This document shows, one piece after another, positions 7,172 through 13,628 of a stretch of DNA of 22,563 bases (within the stretch, counting starts at the first letter, position 1; each line of letters begins with the position of its first letter). A program made the translations under genes and the position numbers. The DNA is taken from contig JAEWIL010000227.1 of the NCBI GenBank assembly GCA_023387085.1, positions 1 to 22,563 of the forward strand, read 5' to 3'. Below the pieces are notes generated by a model. It had not been told where the DNA came from and did no database searches. It saw only the letters and a program-made list of their open reading frames with translations. The DNA comes from Pseudomonadota bacterium (lineage in GTDB: Bacteria > Pseudomonadota > Alphaproteobacteria > Sphingomonadales > Sphingomonadaceae).

Positions 7172-7894
7172 CTACTCGCCCTCGATATTGGGCCTGGGGA
7201 AATTATCGGCTCCGATCGTCCTGTAGAGCCAGCCGCCGACAAGCCCGCCGACCAGCGGTGCGACCCAGAACAGCCAGAGCTGCTGCAGCGCCAGTCCGCC
7301 GACGACCAGCGCCGGGCCGGTGCTGCGCGCCGGGTTGACCGAGGTGTTGGTCACGGGGATCGAGATCAGGTGGATGAGCGTCAGCCCGAGGCCGATCGCG
7401 ATCGGCGCGAAGCCCGCAGGCGCGCGCCCGTCGGTCGATCCCATGATGATCCACAGGAAAGCGGCCGTCAGCACGATTTCGATGATCAAGGCCGACCAAA
7501 GGTCGTAGTTGCCCGGCGATCCCGCATCATAACCATTGGCGGCCAGACCCTTGGCGATGTCGAAGGTCGGACTGCCTTGCGCAATATAATAGAGCAGGAA
7601 CGCCGCGACGATCGCGCCGATCACCTGCGCGACAACATAAAGCGGGATATCGCGCGCGTCAAAACGCCCGCCGGCCCACAGGCCCACTGTTACCGCCGGG
7701 TTGAGGTGACAGCCAGAGATGTGGCCGATCGCATAGGCCATCGTCAGGACGGTAAGGCCGAAAGCGAGCGAAACACCGAGCAGGCCGATGCCGACATCGG
7801 GAAAGCCGGCGGCGAGAACCGCGCTGCCACAACCCCCGAATACAAGCCAGAACGTGCCGATGAACTCGGCCAAACCCTTTTGGATATTCGTCAT
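7172..7894 (-). CDS. aqpZ: Aquaporin Z (water channel)
   Basis: 240 residues with six membrane helices and two half-helices bearing the NPA motifs at 65-67 (HLNPAV) and 187-189 (SVNPARS). Selectivity-filter residues match the water-specific AqpZ set by alignment of recalled motifs: F45 (SLAFGLTVLTM), H175 (LIHLISIPV), T184 (NTSVN) and R190. The second half is nearly the same as the E. coli protein (HLISIPVTNTSVNPARS). It carries water across the inner membrane in osmotic adaptation. The start MTNIQKGLAEF at 7894 has a strong GGAGGAGGG ribosome site. An upstream in-frame ATG at 7984 would add 30 non-family residues and precede the likely promoter. Confidence 0.95.
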   Translation of the reverse strand: MTNIQKGLAEFIGTFWLVFGGCGSAVLAAGFPDVGIGLLGVSLAFGLTVLTMAYAIGHISGCHLNPAVTVGLWAGGRFDARDIPLYVVAQVIGAIVAAFLLYYIAQGSPTFDIAKGLAANGYDAGSPGNYDLWSALIIEIVLTAAFLWIIMGSTDGRAPAGFAPIAIGLGLTLIHLISIPVTNTSVNPARSTGPALVVGGLALQQLWLFWVAPLVGGLVGGWLYRTIGADNFPRPNIEGE

Positions 7895-7941
7895 GGAACC
7901 CTCCTCCCACCGGCGGCCATGGCGCCGCTGGCGCGAGACGA

Positions 7942-7969
7942 ACTCTAGCACAGTCGAATCGACCGGCAA
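7942..7969 (-). promoter_or_regulatory. Candidate aqpZ promoter
   Basis: On the minus strand TTGCCG (7969-7964), a 16-base spacer, then TAGAGT (7947-7942) preceded by TG, giving an extended -10 (TGCTAGAGT). The predicted leader is about 40 bases and holds the GGAGGAGGG ribosome site. The rest of the 256-base gap to the lipoprotein gene (7970-8150) shows no clear element; the promoter of the plus-strand gene must lie there. Confidence 0.5.
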
Positions 7970-8150
7970 GCCATTGTAAACCATATGTCCCGTGCCGGGA
8001 CCCGGCCCCGCAAACTGCGGCCACGGTCGAAGAAATCGGGCCTCGCCGCGGCTGCCTGTAACCCTCCCGCACCCGCTGCTCCTTCCGTCGCAATATCCTG
8101 TTCACATCGACGGGCCTATGCGATGAGAACGCCTCGACGAGGAGATAGAT

Positions 8151-8456
8151 ATGCGGGTTCTGATCGTTGCGGCGCTGAGCCTGCCGCTGCTCACGGGCTG
8201 CGTCAGCGCAGTAAAGACGGTCGTCACCGCCCCGGTAAAGGCGGTCGGACAAGTTGCCGACTGGTCGACGACGAGCCAGGACGAGGCCGACCGCAACCGC
8301 GGCCGCGAAATGCGCAAGCGTGAAGAACAAATGGGCAAATTATCGCGTCAGCGCGACAAGGCTGCCGAGAAATGCCGCGACGGCCAGCAGGACCAGTGTC
8401 AGCGCGCCGAAGTGCTTGAGCATGAGATCGAAGCAATGATGGCGGAGCCGCGCTGA
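8151..8456 (+). CDS. Small lipoprotein with charged coiled-coil-like body
   Basis: 101 residues. MRVLIVAALSLPLLTGC is a lipoprotein signal with lipobox LTGC, C17 being the lipidated cysteine; Val at +2 fits outer-membrane retention. The body holds a Val/Ala-rich part (18-40, AVKTVVTAPVKAVGQVADWS) and then a highly charged helical segment (43-98) rich in Arg, Glu and Gln, with two cysteines (near residues 75 and 83) that could form a disulfide. No known domain is recognised. GAGGAGAT lies five bases before the ATG, a strong ribosome site. A small ACGAG/CTCGT hairpin (8456-8469) lies at the stop, between this gene and the convergent repressor gene. Function unknown; probably a structural envelope lipoprotein. 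Confidence 0.8.
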   Translation: MRVLIVAALSLPLLTGCVSAVKTVVTAPVKAVGQVADWSTTSQDEADRNRGREMRKREEQMGKLSRQRDKAAEKCRDGQQDQCQRAEVLEHEIEAMMAEPR

Positions 8457-8482
8457 CGAGTCATCTCGTTCGAGCAAGAAAA

Positions 8483-9151
8483 TCAGCGCACCCGCCGCCC
8501 GGTCCAAACCACCCGGCCGACGAGTTGCACCGCCGTCATCGGCAGATCATCCCAGCTTTTATAGTGCGGATTATCGCTGATGACGGAAACCCGCCCCGGC
8601 CCCGGCGCTCGCGCAATGCGCTTCACCATCAACGCATCATCCATCCGTAGCACATAGATGCCGTCGCGCAGCCGCGCCGCGGCATCGCCGCCATCGACCA
8701 ATATATCGTCGCCGTCATTCAGCGTCGGCGCCATCGAATCGCCCTCGACGCGAATGATGCTGAGCGCGCGCGGATCGGCGCCAAGCTCGCGCAGCCATTT
8801 GGGGTCGAAGGCAACCCGCCCCTCGACAGGCTCGCCCTCGACGCTGGCGCCTGCACCCGCCGATGCACCGATCGCGAGCTTCGGCACCAATATCATGTCG
8901 CCGCCGCGCTGCCGCGCCGGCGCGGCGACACGTTGCACGGGGCCACCGAGCAGCGCCTCGGGCACACCAAGATAGGCCGCGACGCGCGCGCGGTCCTCCT
9001 CGGCGAGCCGGCGCGGCGTTCCGCGCTTGATATATTGCTGGATATAGGCCGGGTTGCGCCCGATCCGCGCCGAAAGCTGGGCATAGTCGACCCCGCGCTC
9101 GGTCAGCAGGCGGTCGAGCGCGGCGCGCGGATCGAGGTCGAAATCGGTCAT
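8483..9151 (-). CDS. XRE-type repressor with S24/LexA-like peptidase domain
   Basis: 222 residues. The N-terminus has a helix-turn-helix (about 20-46, GVDYAQLSARIGRNPAYIQQ). The C-terminal half is a LexA/CI-type S24 domain: the catalytic serine is S139 in VEGDSMAPTL, and the general-base lysine is K177 in LMVKRIAR, 38 residues on, as in LexA and lambda CI. An Ala-Gly pair (A100-G101) lies 38 residues before the serine, the right place for self-cleavage. It is not LexA itself, since the DNA-binding part is XRE-like rather than winged-helix. The promoter region at 9185-9213 contains one of three palindromic operator-like sites shared with the divergent operon, so autoregulation is likely. Inducing signal and target genes are unknown. 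It resembles phage C2/CI repressors but has no phage genes around it. Confidence 0.88.
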   Translation of the reverse strand: MTDFDLDPRAALDRLLTERGVDYAQLSARIGRNPAYIQQYIKRGTPRRLAEEDRARVAAYLGVPEALLGGPVQRVAAPARQRGGDMILVPKLAIGASAGAGASVEGEPVEGRVAFDPKWLRELGADPRALSIIRVEGDSMAPTLNDGDDILVDGGDAAARLRDGIYVLRMDDALMVKRIARAPGPGRVSVISDNPHYKSWDDLPMTAVQLVGRVVWTGRRVR

Positions 9152-9184
9152 GGTTTCACCGGATGGCTGGTCCTTCCTATTTCG

Positions 9185-9213
9185 TATGTAGCAATAGGAT
9201 TTTTCCTAGACAA
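9185..9213 (-). promoter_or_regulatory. Candidate promoter of the S24 repressor gene
   Basis: On the minus strand TTGTCT (9213-9208), a 17-base spacer, then TACATA (9190-9185). The first operator-like palindrome (9195-9208) fills the spacer, so repressor binding there would exclude RNA polymerase. A predicted start near 9178 coincides with a further half-site TCCTA (9175-9179). Confidence 0.45.
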
Positions 9214-9247
9214 GTAGGAAAATGCCTCTCAAATAGGAAATATCCTA
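9195..9247. promoter_or_regulatory. Three-operator array between divergent repressor and small-protein operon
   Basis: Three sites share the plan TAGGA-N4-TCCTA. Site 1 (9195-9208) is perfect, with TTTT between the arms. Site 2 (9215-9228) is TAGGA-AAAT-GCCTC, with a degenerate right arm. Site 3 (9234-9247) is perfect, with AATA between the arms. They start 20 and 19 bases apart, so all lie on nearly the same helix face (about two turns). A half-site TCCTA at 9175-9179 continues the 20-base rhythm. The spacing and the flanking divergent genes resemble the lambda operator arrays. The obvious ligand is the adjacent S24 repressor. A separate 13-bp palindrome, GGGCGAGTCGCCC (9251-9263), lies in the small-protein leader. 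Confidence 0.7.
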
Positions 9248-9289
9248 TCTGGGCGAGTCGCCCGGCAACCGCAGGAACGGGAGGACAAT

Positions 9290-9535
9290 ATGGAGCGCAG
9301 CCTGCTGCAACGGATCGAAGCTTTCCTGAAGGAATCGCATATGCCGCCGAGCGTCTTCGGCCGCGCAGCGGCGCACGATCCGCGGCTGGTGAGCGATCTG
9401 CGTAGCGGACGCACGGCGGGACTTCGAGTGACATGTCGCGTGGAACATTTCATGAACAAATGGCGCGCCGACTATCATGCGGGGCGCGTCGCGCCGCGCG
9501 GCGATCGCCGCCTGTCGACCGGAGGCAAGGCATGA
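9290..9535 (+). CDS. Small helix-turn-helix-like protein, divergent from the S24 repressor
   Basis: 81 residues. A strong GGGAGG ribosome site lies five bases before the ATG. The sequence pattern is L-L-x-R-I-E-x-F-L (5-13), then PPSVFGRAAAHDPRLVSDLR (19-38) followed by SGR, then R-V-x-x-F-M (50-55). The middle reads like a two-helix DNA-binding unit (FGRAAA helix, HDP turn, RLVSDLRSGR recognition-type helix) of the lambda-repressor fold. I recall similar short proteins in other sphingomonads but know of no assigned function. It lies just beyond operator site 3, facing away from the repressor, which is where Cro would be in a phage switch. The stop overlaps the start of the next gene (ATGA). 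A Cro-like antagonist role is inference. Confidence 0.7.
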   Translation: MERSLLQRIEAFLKESHMPPSVFGRAAAHDPRLVSDLRSGRTAGLRVTCRVEHFMNKWRADYHAGRVAPRGDRRLSTGGKA

Positions 9536-9843
9536 TCCGCTGGTCTCCCGCCGCGCCGGCGCGTCCGAGCTGCCCGCATCGCCGCCTCGCACGGTTGCTC
9601 GCCGCCGAACTGGGAGAAGGCGCGACGTGCTCCTCTTCGACGCTACGCCCGTGGGCGAGCGCCAATTTCGTAGGCGCGCGCCATCTCTTCGCTTGCACGA
9701 TTCGGGACGGCTCGCTCGAAGCACTGCGCGAGCGTCTGGTCGTTATCGAATGGAAATTGTCGGGGCATATCGTCGCCGACGTCGCGGTCGAACCGGGCGA
9801 CGGCGACGCGGTCAGGATCGAGATATTGACCGTCGAGGACTAA
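9532..9843 (+). CDS. Conserved-looking small protein of unknown function, coupled to the HTH-like gene
   Basis: 103 residues. The ATG overlaps the TGA of the preceding gene, with GGAGG six bases upstream. The N-terminal 18 residues are basic and Pro-rich. The rest reads as an alpha/beta fold: RRLARLLAAELGEGA (helix), then SSTLRPWASANFVGARHLFA (strands), a central helix around DGSLEALRERL, and strands VVIEWKLSGHIVADVAVE and VRIEILTVED at the C-terminus. No catalytic motif is recognised. The two-gene coupling and the shared control region with the S24 repressor suggest that the pair acts together. In-frame open sequence upstream (to 9433) is the other frame of the HTH-like gene and is not used. 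Function unknown. Confidence 0.7.
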   Translation: MIRWSPAAPARPSCPHRRLARLLAAELGEGATCSSSTLRPWASANFVGARHLFACTIRDGSLEALRERLVVIEWKLSGHIVADVAVEPGDGDAVRIEILTVED

Positions 9844-9856
9844 CCGCGGCGTCCGG

Positions 9857-10660
9857 TCAGCCGGTGGTCTGGCGGTTCATCCGCTGGAGCGTGCCGAGCG
9901 CGGCCTCCAGCGCGAAGTCGATCTCGGGCTCCTCCCCGATATCGGACGCCCGGTCCGGAACCGGAATCGCCGGTGCCGTAACGGGCCGGCGGCGCGACAG
10001 TCCCGCCTCGAACCGCGCCACCATCGCGCCCAGCGAATTGTCGGCAGGATCGGGCATCGCCGGACCCGCGCGCTCGACCGGCTGCAGCCACGGCGCCTCG
10101 CCGGGTTCCACCTCGACCGGAGCAAGGTCGGCAAGGATCAGTTCGTCCGCTTCCTCATAGTCGTCCCGCACGCCGGATACATCGGCGGCACTAATGGGTC
10201 CGAGGCCCTGCGCCGGCAGGTCGCGCCCCGCCCGGATCGGCGGACGCGGCGGATCGTCGGGGTGCAGGTCGGCGCGGCGACGGCGCACCGGCGCATCCTC
10301 GTCCGCCTCCTCGGCCTCTTCGGCTTCGCGACGCTTGAAGAGGCGGCCGATCGACGCGAGCCCCGACTGTTCGGGTTCGGCGATCAACAATGCGACAAAG
10401 CCCGCAATCAGCGCGGCGACCAGGGCCATGCCCAGCGCCAGCGCCAGCCGCGCCGCATTGCCCACGGGGGGCACGAAGAAGTCGGAAAGGCGGTCGAGAT
10501 ACAGGTTCCAGCTGATCCCCGCGACCCACGCCATCGGCATCACCACGGCGAACAGGAAGGTGAGCGCCGCGGCGCCGATCACCGCCGGCAACGCCGGACC
10601 GAGCGCGCGCAGCCAAATCGCGGCGCGAGAGGTCTTCGGAGCTTCGCTTTCGTCGTCCAT
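9857..10660 (-). CDS. Membrane protein of unknown function with acidic cytoplasmic tail
   Basis: 267 residues. Two membrane helices are clear: about 22-48 (PALPAVIGAAALTFLFAVVM) and about 70-94 (LALALGMALVAALIAGFVAL). Between them is a short loop containing WNLYLDRLSDFFVPP. The remaining 170 residues are hydrophilic and low-complexity: an Arg/Glu/Ala patch (REAEEAEEADEDAPVRRRR, 111-129), a Pro-rich linker, then acidic segments ending in a predicted amphipathic helix (IDFALEAALGTLQRMNR). No known domain is recognised. The ATG lies 15 bases after the stop of the exosortase-associated glycosyltransferase, so the two are probably one operon. A scaffold or regulatory role at the membrane is possible but unproven. 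Confidence 0.75.
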   Translation of the reverse strand: MDDESEAPKTSRAAIWLRALGPALPAVIGAAALTFLFAVVMPMAWVAGISWNLYLDRLSDFFVPPVGNAARLALALGMALVAALIAGFVALLIAEPEQSGLASIGRLFKRREAEEAEEADEDAPVRRRRADLHPDDPPRPPIRAGRDLPAQGLGPISAADVSGVRDDYEEADELILADLAPVEVEPGEAPWLQPVERAGPAMPDPADNSLGAMVARFEAGLSRRRPVTAPAIPVPDRASDIGEEPEIDFALEAALGTLQRMNRQTTG

Positions 10661-10675
10661 ATCGTCCAGATCTCG

Positions 10676-11905
10676 TCAGGCCGCTCGCGACGCATGAATG
10701 CGCAGCAAGCGTTGGTAAACAGGTTCGTAACGCAAAATGTTTGACGACCAGTTACGATGCGTCTCGACAAAATTACGCGCGACCCGCCGCCGTTCGGCCC
10801 ACAGGTCGCGCTGCCCCAGCAAGCCCGCAAGCGCGGCGGCGATCGCAGCCGGATCGTCGGGCGCAAAAAGGGTGCCGGTCGCCCCGTCCTCGATCAGTTC
10901 GCGGTGGCCGCCGACGTCCGACGCCGCGACGAGCTTGCCCTGCGCCATCGCCTCGAGCGGCTTCAGCGGCGTGACCAGGTCGGTCAGCCGCATCTTCTTG
11001 CGTGGATAGGCGAGAATATCGATCAGCGAATAATAGCGCTCGACCTGGTCGTGCGGCACGCGCCCGACGAAGTGAATCCGGCCCGCCACCGGTGATGCCG
11101 ACGCCTGTTCCTTGAGTGCCGCCTCCTTCGGACCGCCCCCGACGAGCAGCAGCCGCGCCTTCGGCTGCGCCGCGACCAGCGCGGGCATCGCCGCGATCAG
11201 GTCGTCGATCCCTTCATAATCGTAGAAGCTGCCGATGAAGCCGATCACCGCATCGTCGGCCGCGATGCCGAGTTCGACGGCCAGCGCATCCTCGCGCGGC
11301 GGCGGTTTCCCGAACAGGTCGAGGTCGACGCCGTTCGGCGACACGATGACCTTCGCCGGGTCGATCCCGCGCGCGATAAGATCGCCGCGCAGCCCCTCGC
11401 AGATCACCGCGACCGCGTCGGCCGACTTCACCGCGTGCGTTTCGAGCTGCCTGGTCAACCAGTAACGCCAGCTTCCCTCGCGACCGGTGCCGTTGCCGAC
11501 CGCGGCATCCTCCCAGAAGGCGCGGATTTCATAAATCACCGGAATGCCGAGCCGCTTGCCCGCGCGCAGCGCCGCGAGCCCGTCGAGAACCGGCGAATGG
11601 GCATGGAGCAGATCGGGTTTCCATTCCTTCGCGAGCGCCTCGGTCCGCTCCGCGAGCGCCCCGATCTCGCGCCATTCGCGGATCGGCGAGCGCGCGGGTG
11701 CAATGGCGGGGGTGCGATAGAAAGTCAGCCCGTCGACCGTTTCGACCTCGGGCCCCGGCACCGGGTGCCGGACGCCGGTAACTCCCGCAACCGCCCACCC
11801 CTGCGCGGCCTGCGCCTTCATCAGCGCGCGCGTGCGAAACGTGTAGCCGCTGTGCGCGGGCAGGCTATGATCGAGGATGTGCAGGATGCGGGGCGCGTGA
11901 GTCAT
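10676..11905 (-). CDS. Exosortase A-associated glycosyltransferase (GT4 type)
   Basis: 409 residues. The N-terminus RILHILDHSLPAHSGYTFRT (5-24) is the hallmark of the exosortase/PEP-CTERM-associated glycosyltransferase family (Daro_2409-like). GT-B fold features follow: the donor-site GFIGSFYDYEGIDDLI block in mid-protein, LLLVGGGP (phosphate-binding turn) and VTPLKPLEAMAQGKLVAASD carrying the acidic EX7-type motif near residue 330. Such enzymes transfer sugars during assembly of the extracellular polysaccharide linked to exosortase-dependent surface proteins. They act at the cytoplasmic face of the inner membrane. The gene is divergent from the O-ligase locus, with 106 bases between the starts. 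The exosortase itself is not in the window. The exact sugar is unknown. Confidence 0.9.
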   Translation of the reverse strand: MTHAPRILHILDHSLPAHSGYTFRTRALMKAQAAQGWAVAGVTGVRHPVPGPEVETVDGLTFYRTPAIAPARSPIREWREIGALAERTEALAKEWKPDLLHAHSPVLDGLAALRAGKRLGIPVIYEIRAFWEDAAVGNGTGREGSWRYWLTRQLETHAVKSADAVAVICEGLRGDLIARGIDPAKVIVSPNGVDLDLFGKPPPREDALAVELGIAADDAVIGFIGSFYDYEGIDDLIAAMPALVAAQPKARLLLVGGGPKEAALKEQASASPVAGRIHFVGRVPHDQVERYYSLIDILAYPRKKMRLTDLVTPLKPLEAMAQGKLVAASDVGGHRELIEDGATGTLFAPDDPAAIAAALAGLLGQRDLWAERRRVARNFVETHRNWSSNILRYEPVYQRLLRIHASRAA

Positions 11906-11917
11906 GGGGTCAGTGCT

Positions 11918-11946
11918 TTGACATATAAGCCTTAACGCGGCGTCAA
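11918..11946. promoter_or_regulatory. TTGAC-N19-GTCAA inverted repeat between divergent exosortase-associated genes
   Basis: TTGACA (11918-11923) on the plus strand and TTGACG on the minus strand (11946-11941) face each other, with 17 bases between the hexamers. Each could be a -35 box for one direction, or the pair could be an operator dyad. Neither has a convincing -10. The remainder of the 106-base gap has no recognised element, and no sigma-54-type GG...GC site was seen. Confidence 0.3.
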
Positions 11947-12011
11947 CCTAGCGCGGGTAGAGCCACGGCCAGGCACTTGGGCCATATGGGATTTTCGGGC
12001 AAACAGTATCG

Positions 12012-12179
12012 ATGGTCGACAATTTTTCCATTGGCCTGACCCACGTCCTGTTGGCGATCGCCTTGTGGCGCCTGCTCCATCGCGACGACCTCGACCATGA
12101 GGTAAGCCCGCGCAAGCTGTGGCAGCAGCGTCGCGATGCCGAGGCCGCGGCGGCAAAGGACGTTGCGTCCGATGCGTGA
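12012..12179 (+). CDS. 55-residue membrane microprotein upstream of the O-ligase
   Basis: This short frame reads MVDNFSIGLTHVLLAIALWR, then LLHRDDLDHEVSPRKLWQ and a C-terminal Ala/Lys/Asp-rich tail. Residues 6-23 form one membrane-spanning stretch. The rest is a charged, probably cytoplasmic tail. It is supported by overlap: its stop (12177-12179) lies inside the first codons of the O-ligase gene (ATG 12172), giving an eight-base overlap and a tight coupled pair, whereas the ligase's own upstream ribosome site is poor. The frame contains no low-quality codons. The ribosome site before 12012 is weak. It may help fold or localise the ligase. Function unknown; no known family is assigned. Confidence 0.65.
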   Translation: MVDNFSIGLTHVLLAIALWRLLHRDDLDHEVSPRKLWQQRRDAEAAAAKDVASDA

Positions 12180-13554
12180 CATCGCCTTCGTCGCCTTTCT
12201 GTTCGCCTTCATCGGGCTCGGCTTTCGCAAGCCGTTCCTGTTCATTCTGTGCTTTTGCTACATCGACATCGTTGCGCCGCAGCGGCTCAGCTATTTCCTG
12301 ATCAACTCGATCCCGATCTCGCTGATCGTCTTCGGGCTCGCGATAGCCGGCTGGCTCGCGGTCGACGACAAGCGCGACACGCGCTGGTCGGGTCGGCAAT
12401 TCCTGCTCGTCGCGCTGCTCTTCTATTGCTGGATGACGACGATCAACGCCGATTTTCCGGTCGAGGCGCAGGAGAAATGGAGCTGGGTCTGGAAGGCGCT
12501 CGTCTGGGCAATCTTCCTGCCGCTGACACTGCGCACCAAGCTCCGCATCGAAGCGCTGATCGTCGTCATGCTGCTTTCCGCCGCCGCGATCGCGATCGCA
12601 GGCGGGATCAAGACTGCGGCGGGCGGCGGCGGCTATGGCCAGCTTCAACTCCTGCTGAACGAGAATTACGGCCTTTACGAAGGCTCGATCATGTCGGCGG
12701 TCGGCATATCGATCATCCCGCTGATCCTCTGGTACCGCCGGCACGGCACGATCTTTCCGCCCGACTGGCGGGTCTCGATCTTCTGTTTCGCGCTCGTTTT
12801 CGCCTGCGCGCTGCTGCCGATCGGCACCCAGGCGCGCACCGGCCTGGTCTGCCTCGTCATTCTCGCCATCCTGTCGTTGCGCGCGGTCCAGCACCGCTTC
12901 CTCTACATCGCGGGCGCCGTGCTGTTGACCGTCGCGGTCATCCCCTTCCTGCCCGAAAGCTTCACCGCGCGCATGGAAACGATCCGCGACCACAAGTCCG
13001 ACCAGTCGGCATCGACGCGCGTCGCGGTGTGGGCGTGGACGTGGGAATATGCAAAGGACCACCCCTTCGGCGGCGGGTTCGAAGCCTATATCCAGAACCA
13101 TGTCCGCGTCGAAAAGGCGGCAACCGCCTATGATCCGAATGCACCGCAGAACGCCGAACCGACGGTGTATGAGGAACATTCGCGCGCCTATCACTCCAGC
13201 TATTTCGAGATGCTCGGCGAACAGGGCTATCCCGGCATACTGCTCTGGCTTCTGCTGCACGGCATCAGCATCGTCCAACTCGAAAGACTGCGGCGGCGTT
13301 ATCTGAAGACGCGCCGTGCCGAGGAGCAATGGATCGCGCCGTTGGCGACTGCGCTCCAGCACGGGCATATCACCTATATGATCGGGTCGCTGTTCGTCGG
13401 CATCGCCTTCCAGCCGTTCATCTATATGATGCTCGCGCTCGAAATGGGGCTTTCGACCTATGTCCGCCGCCGCGAACGCGAAGCCGGGTGGCGCCCGCTC
13501 ACCGCGCGCCCCGCGCAGGTGCCCGCGCGGCACCCGAAGGCCAGCCCGACCTGA
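12172..13554 (+). CDS. Exosortase A-associated O-antigen/O-glycosylation ligase
   Basis: 460 residues, a polytopic membrane protein of the Wzy/WaaL ligase fold. The start MRDIAFVAFLFAFIGLGFRK at 12172 matches the family (probable O-glycosylation ligase, exosortase A system-associated); an upstream in-frame ATG at 12136 adds 12 basic residues and is less likely. About ten hydrophobic helices are visible. The large periplasmic loop contains VAVWAWTWEYAKDHPFGGGF and, later, EEHSRAYHSSYFEMLGEQGY, which together give the typical 'W.....HP..G.G......H....YFE..GE.G..G' signature of Wzy_C-domain ligases. It is predicted to transfer lipid-linked glycan to protein or lipid at the periplasmic face. A cytoplasmic Arg/Pro-rich tail ends the protein. 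It overlaps the 55-aa gene. Confidence 0.9.
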   Translation: MRDIAFVAFLFAFIGLGFRKPFLFILCFCYIDIVAPQRLSYFLINSIPISLIVFGLAIAGWLAVDDKRDTRWSGRQFLLVALLFYCWMTTINADFPVEAQEKWSWVWKALVWAIFLPLTLRTKLRIEALIVVMLLSAAAIAIAGGIKTAAGGGGYGQLQLLLNENYGLYEGSIMSAVGISIIPLILWYRRHGTIFPPDWRVSIFCFALVFACALLPIGTQARTGLVCLVILAILSLRAVQHRFLYIAGAVLLTVAVIPFLPESFTARMETIRDHKSDQSASTRVAVWAWTWEYAKDHPFGGGFEAYIQNHVRVEKAATAYDPNAPQNAEPTVYEEHSRAYHSSYFEMLGEQGYPGILLWLLLHGISIVQLERLRRRYLKTRRAEEQWIAPLATALQHGHITYMIGSLFVGIAFQPFIYMMLALEMGLSTYVRRREREAGWRPLTARPAQVPARHPKASPT

Positions 13555-13628
13555 CTCGCACCGTCATCCGGTCAGAGCCTTGATCGCGATGATCGGGAAC
13601 CATCACTCGGTCCGAACGCTATGGACGC

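Noticed and set aside
9152..9289. Prophage remnant around the S24 repressor
   Set aside because: No integrase, att repeat, structural or lysis gene is visible on either side; the neighbours are ordinary chromosomal genes.
11906..12011. Sigma-54 promoter as used by some exosortase-linked regulons
   Set aside because: No TGGCA...TGC element with correct -24/-12 spacing could be seen in the gap.
11932..13533. 533-codon minus-strand open frame opposite the O-ligase
   Set aside because: Composition is Asp/Arg/Gln-rich with no motif, and the ligase on the other strand has clear family signatures.
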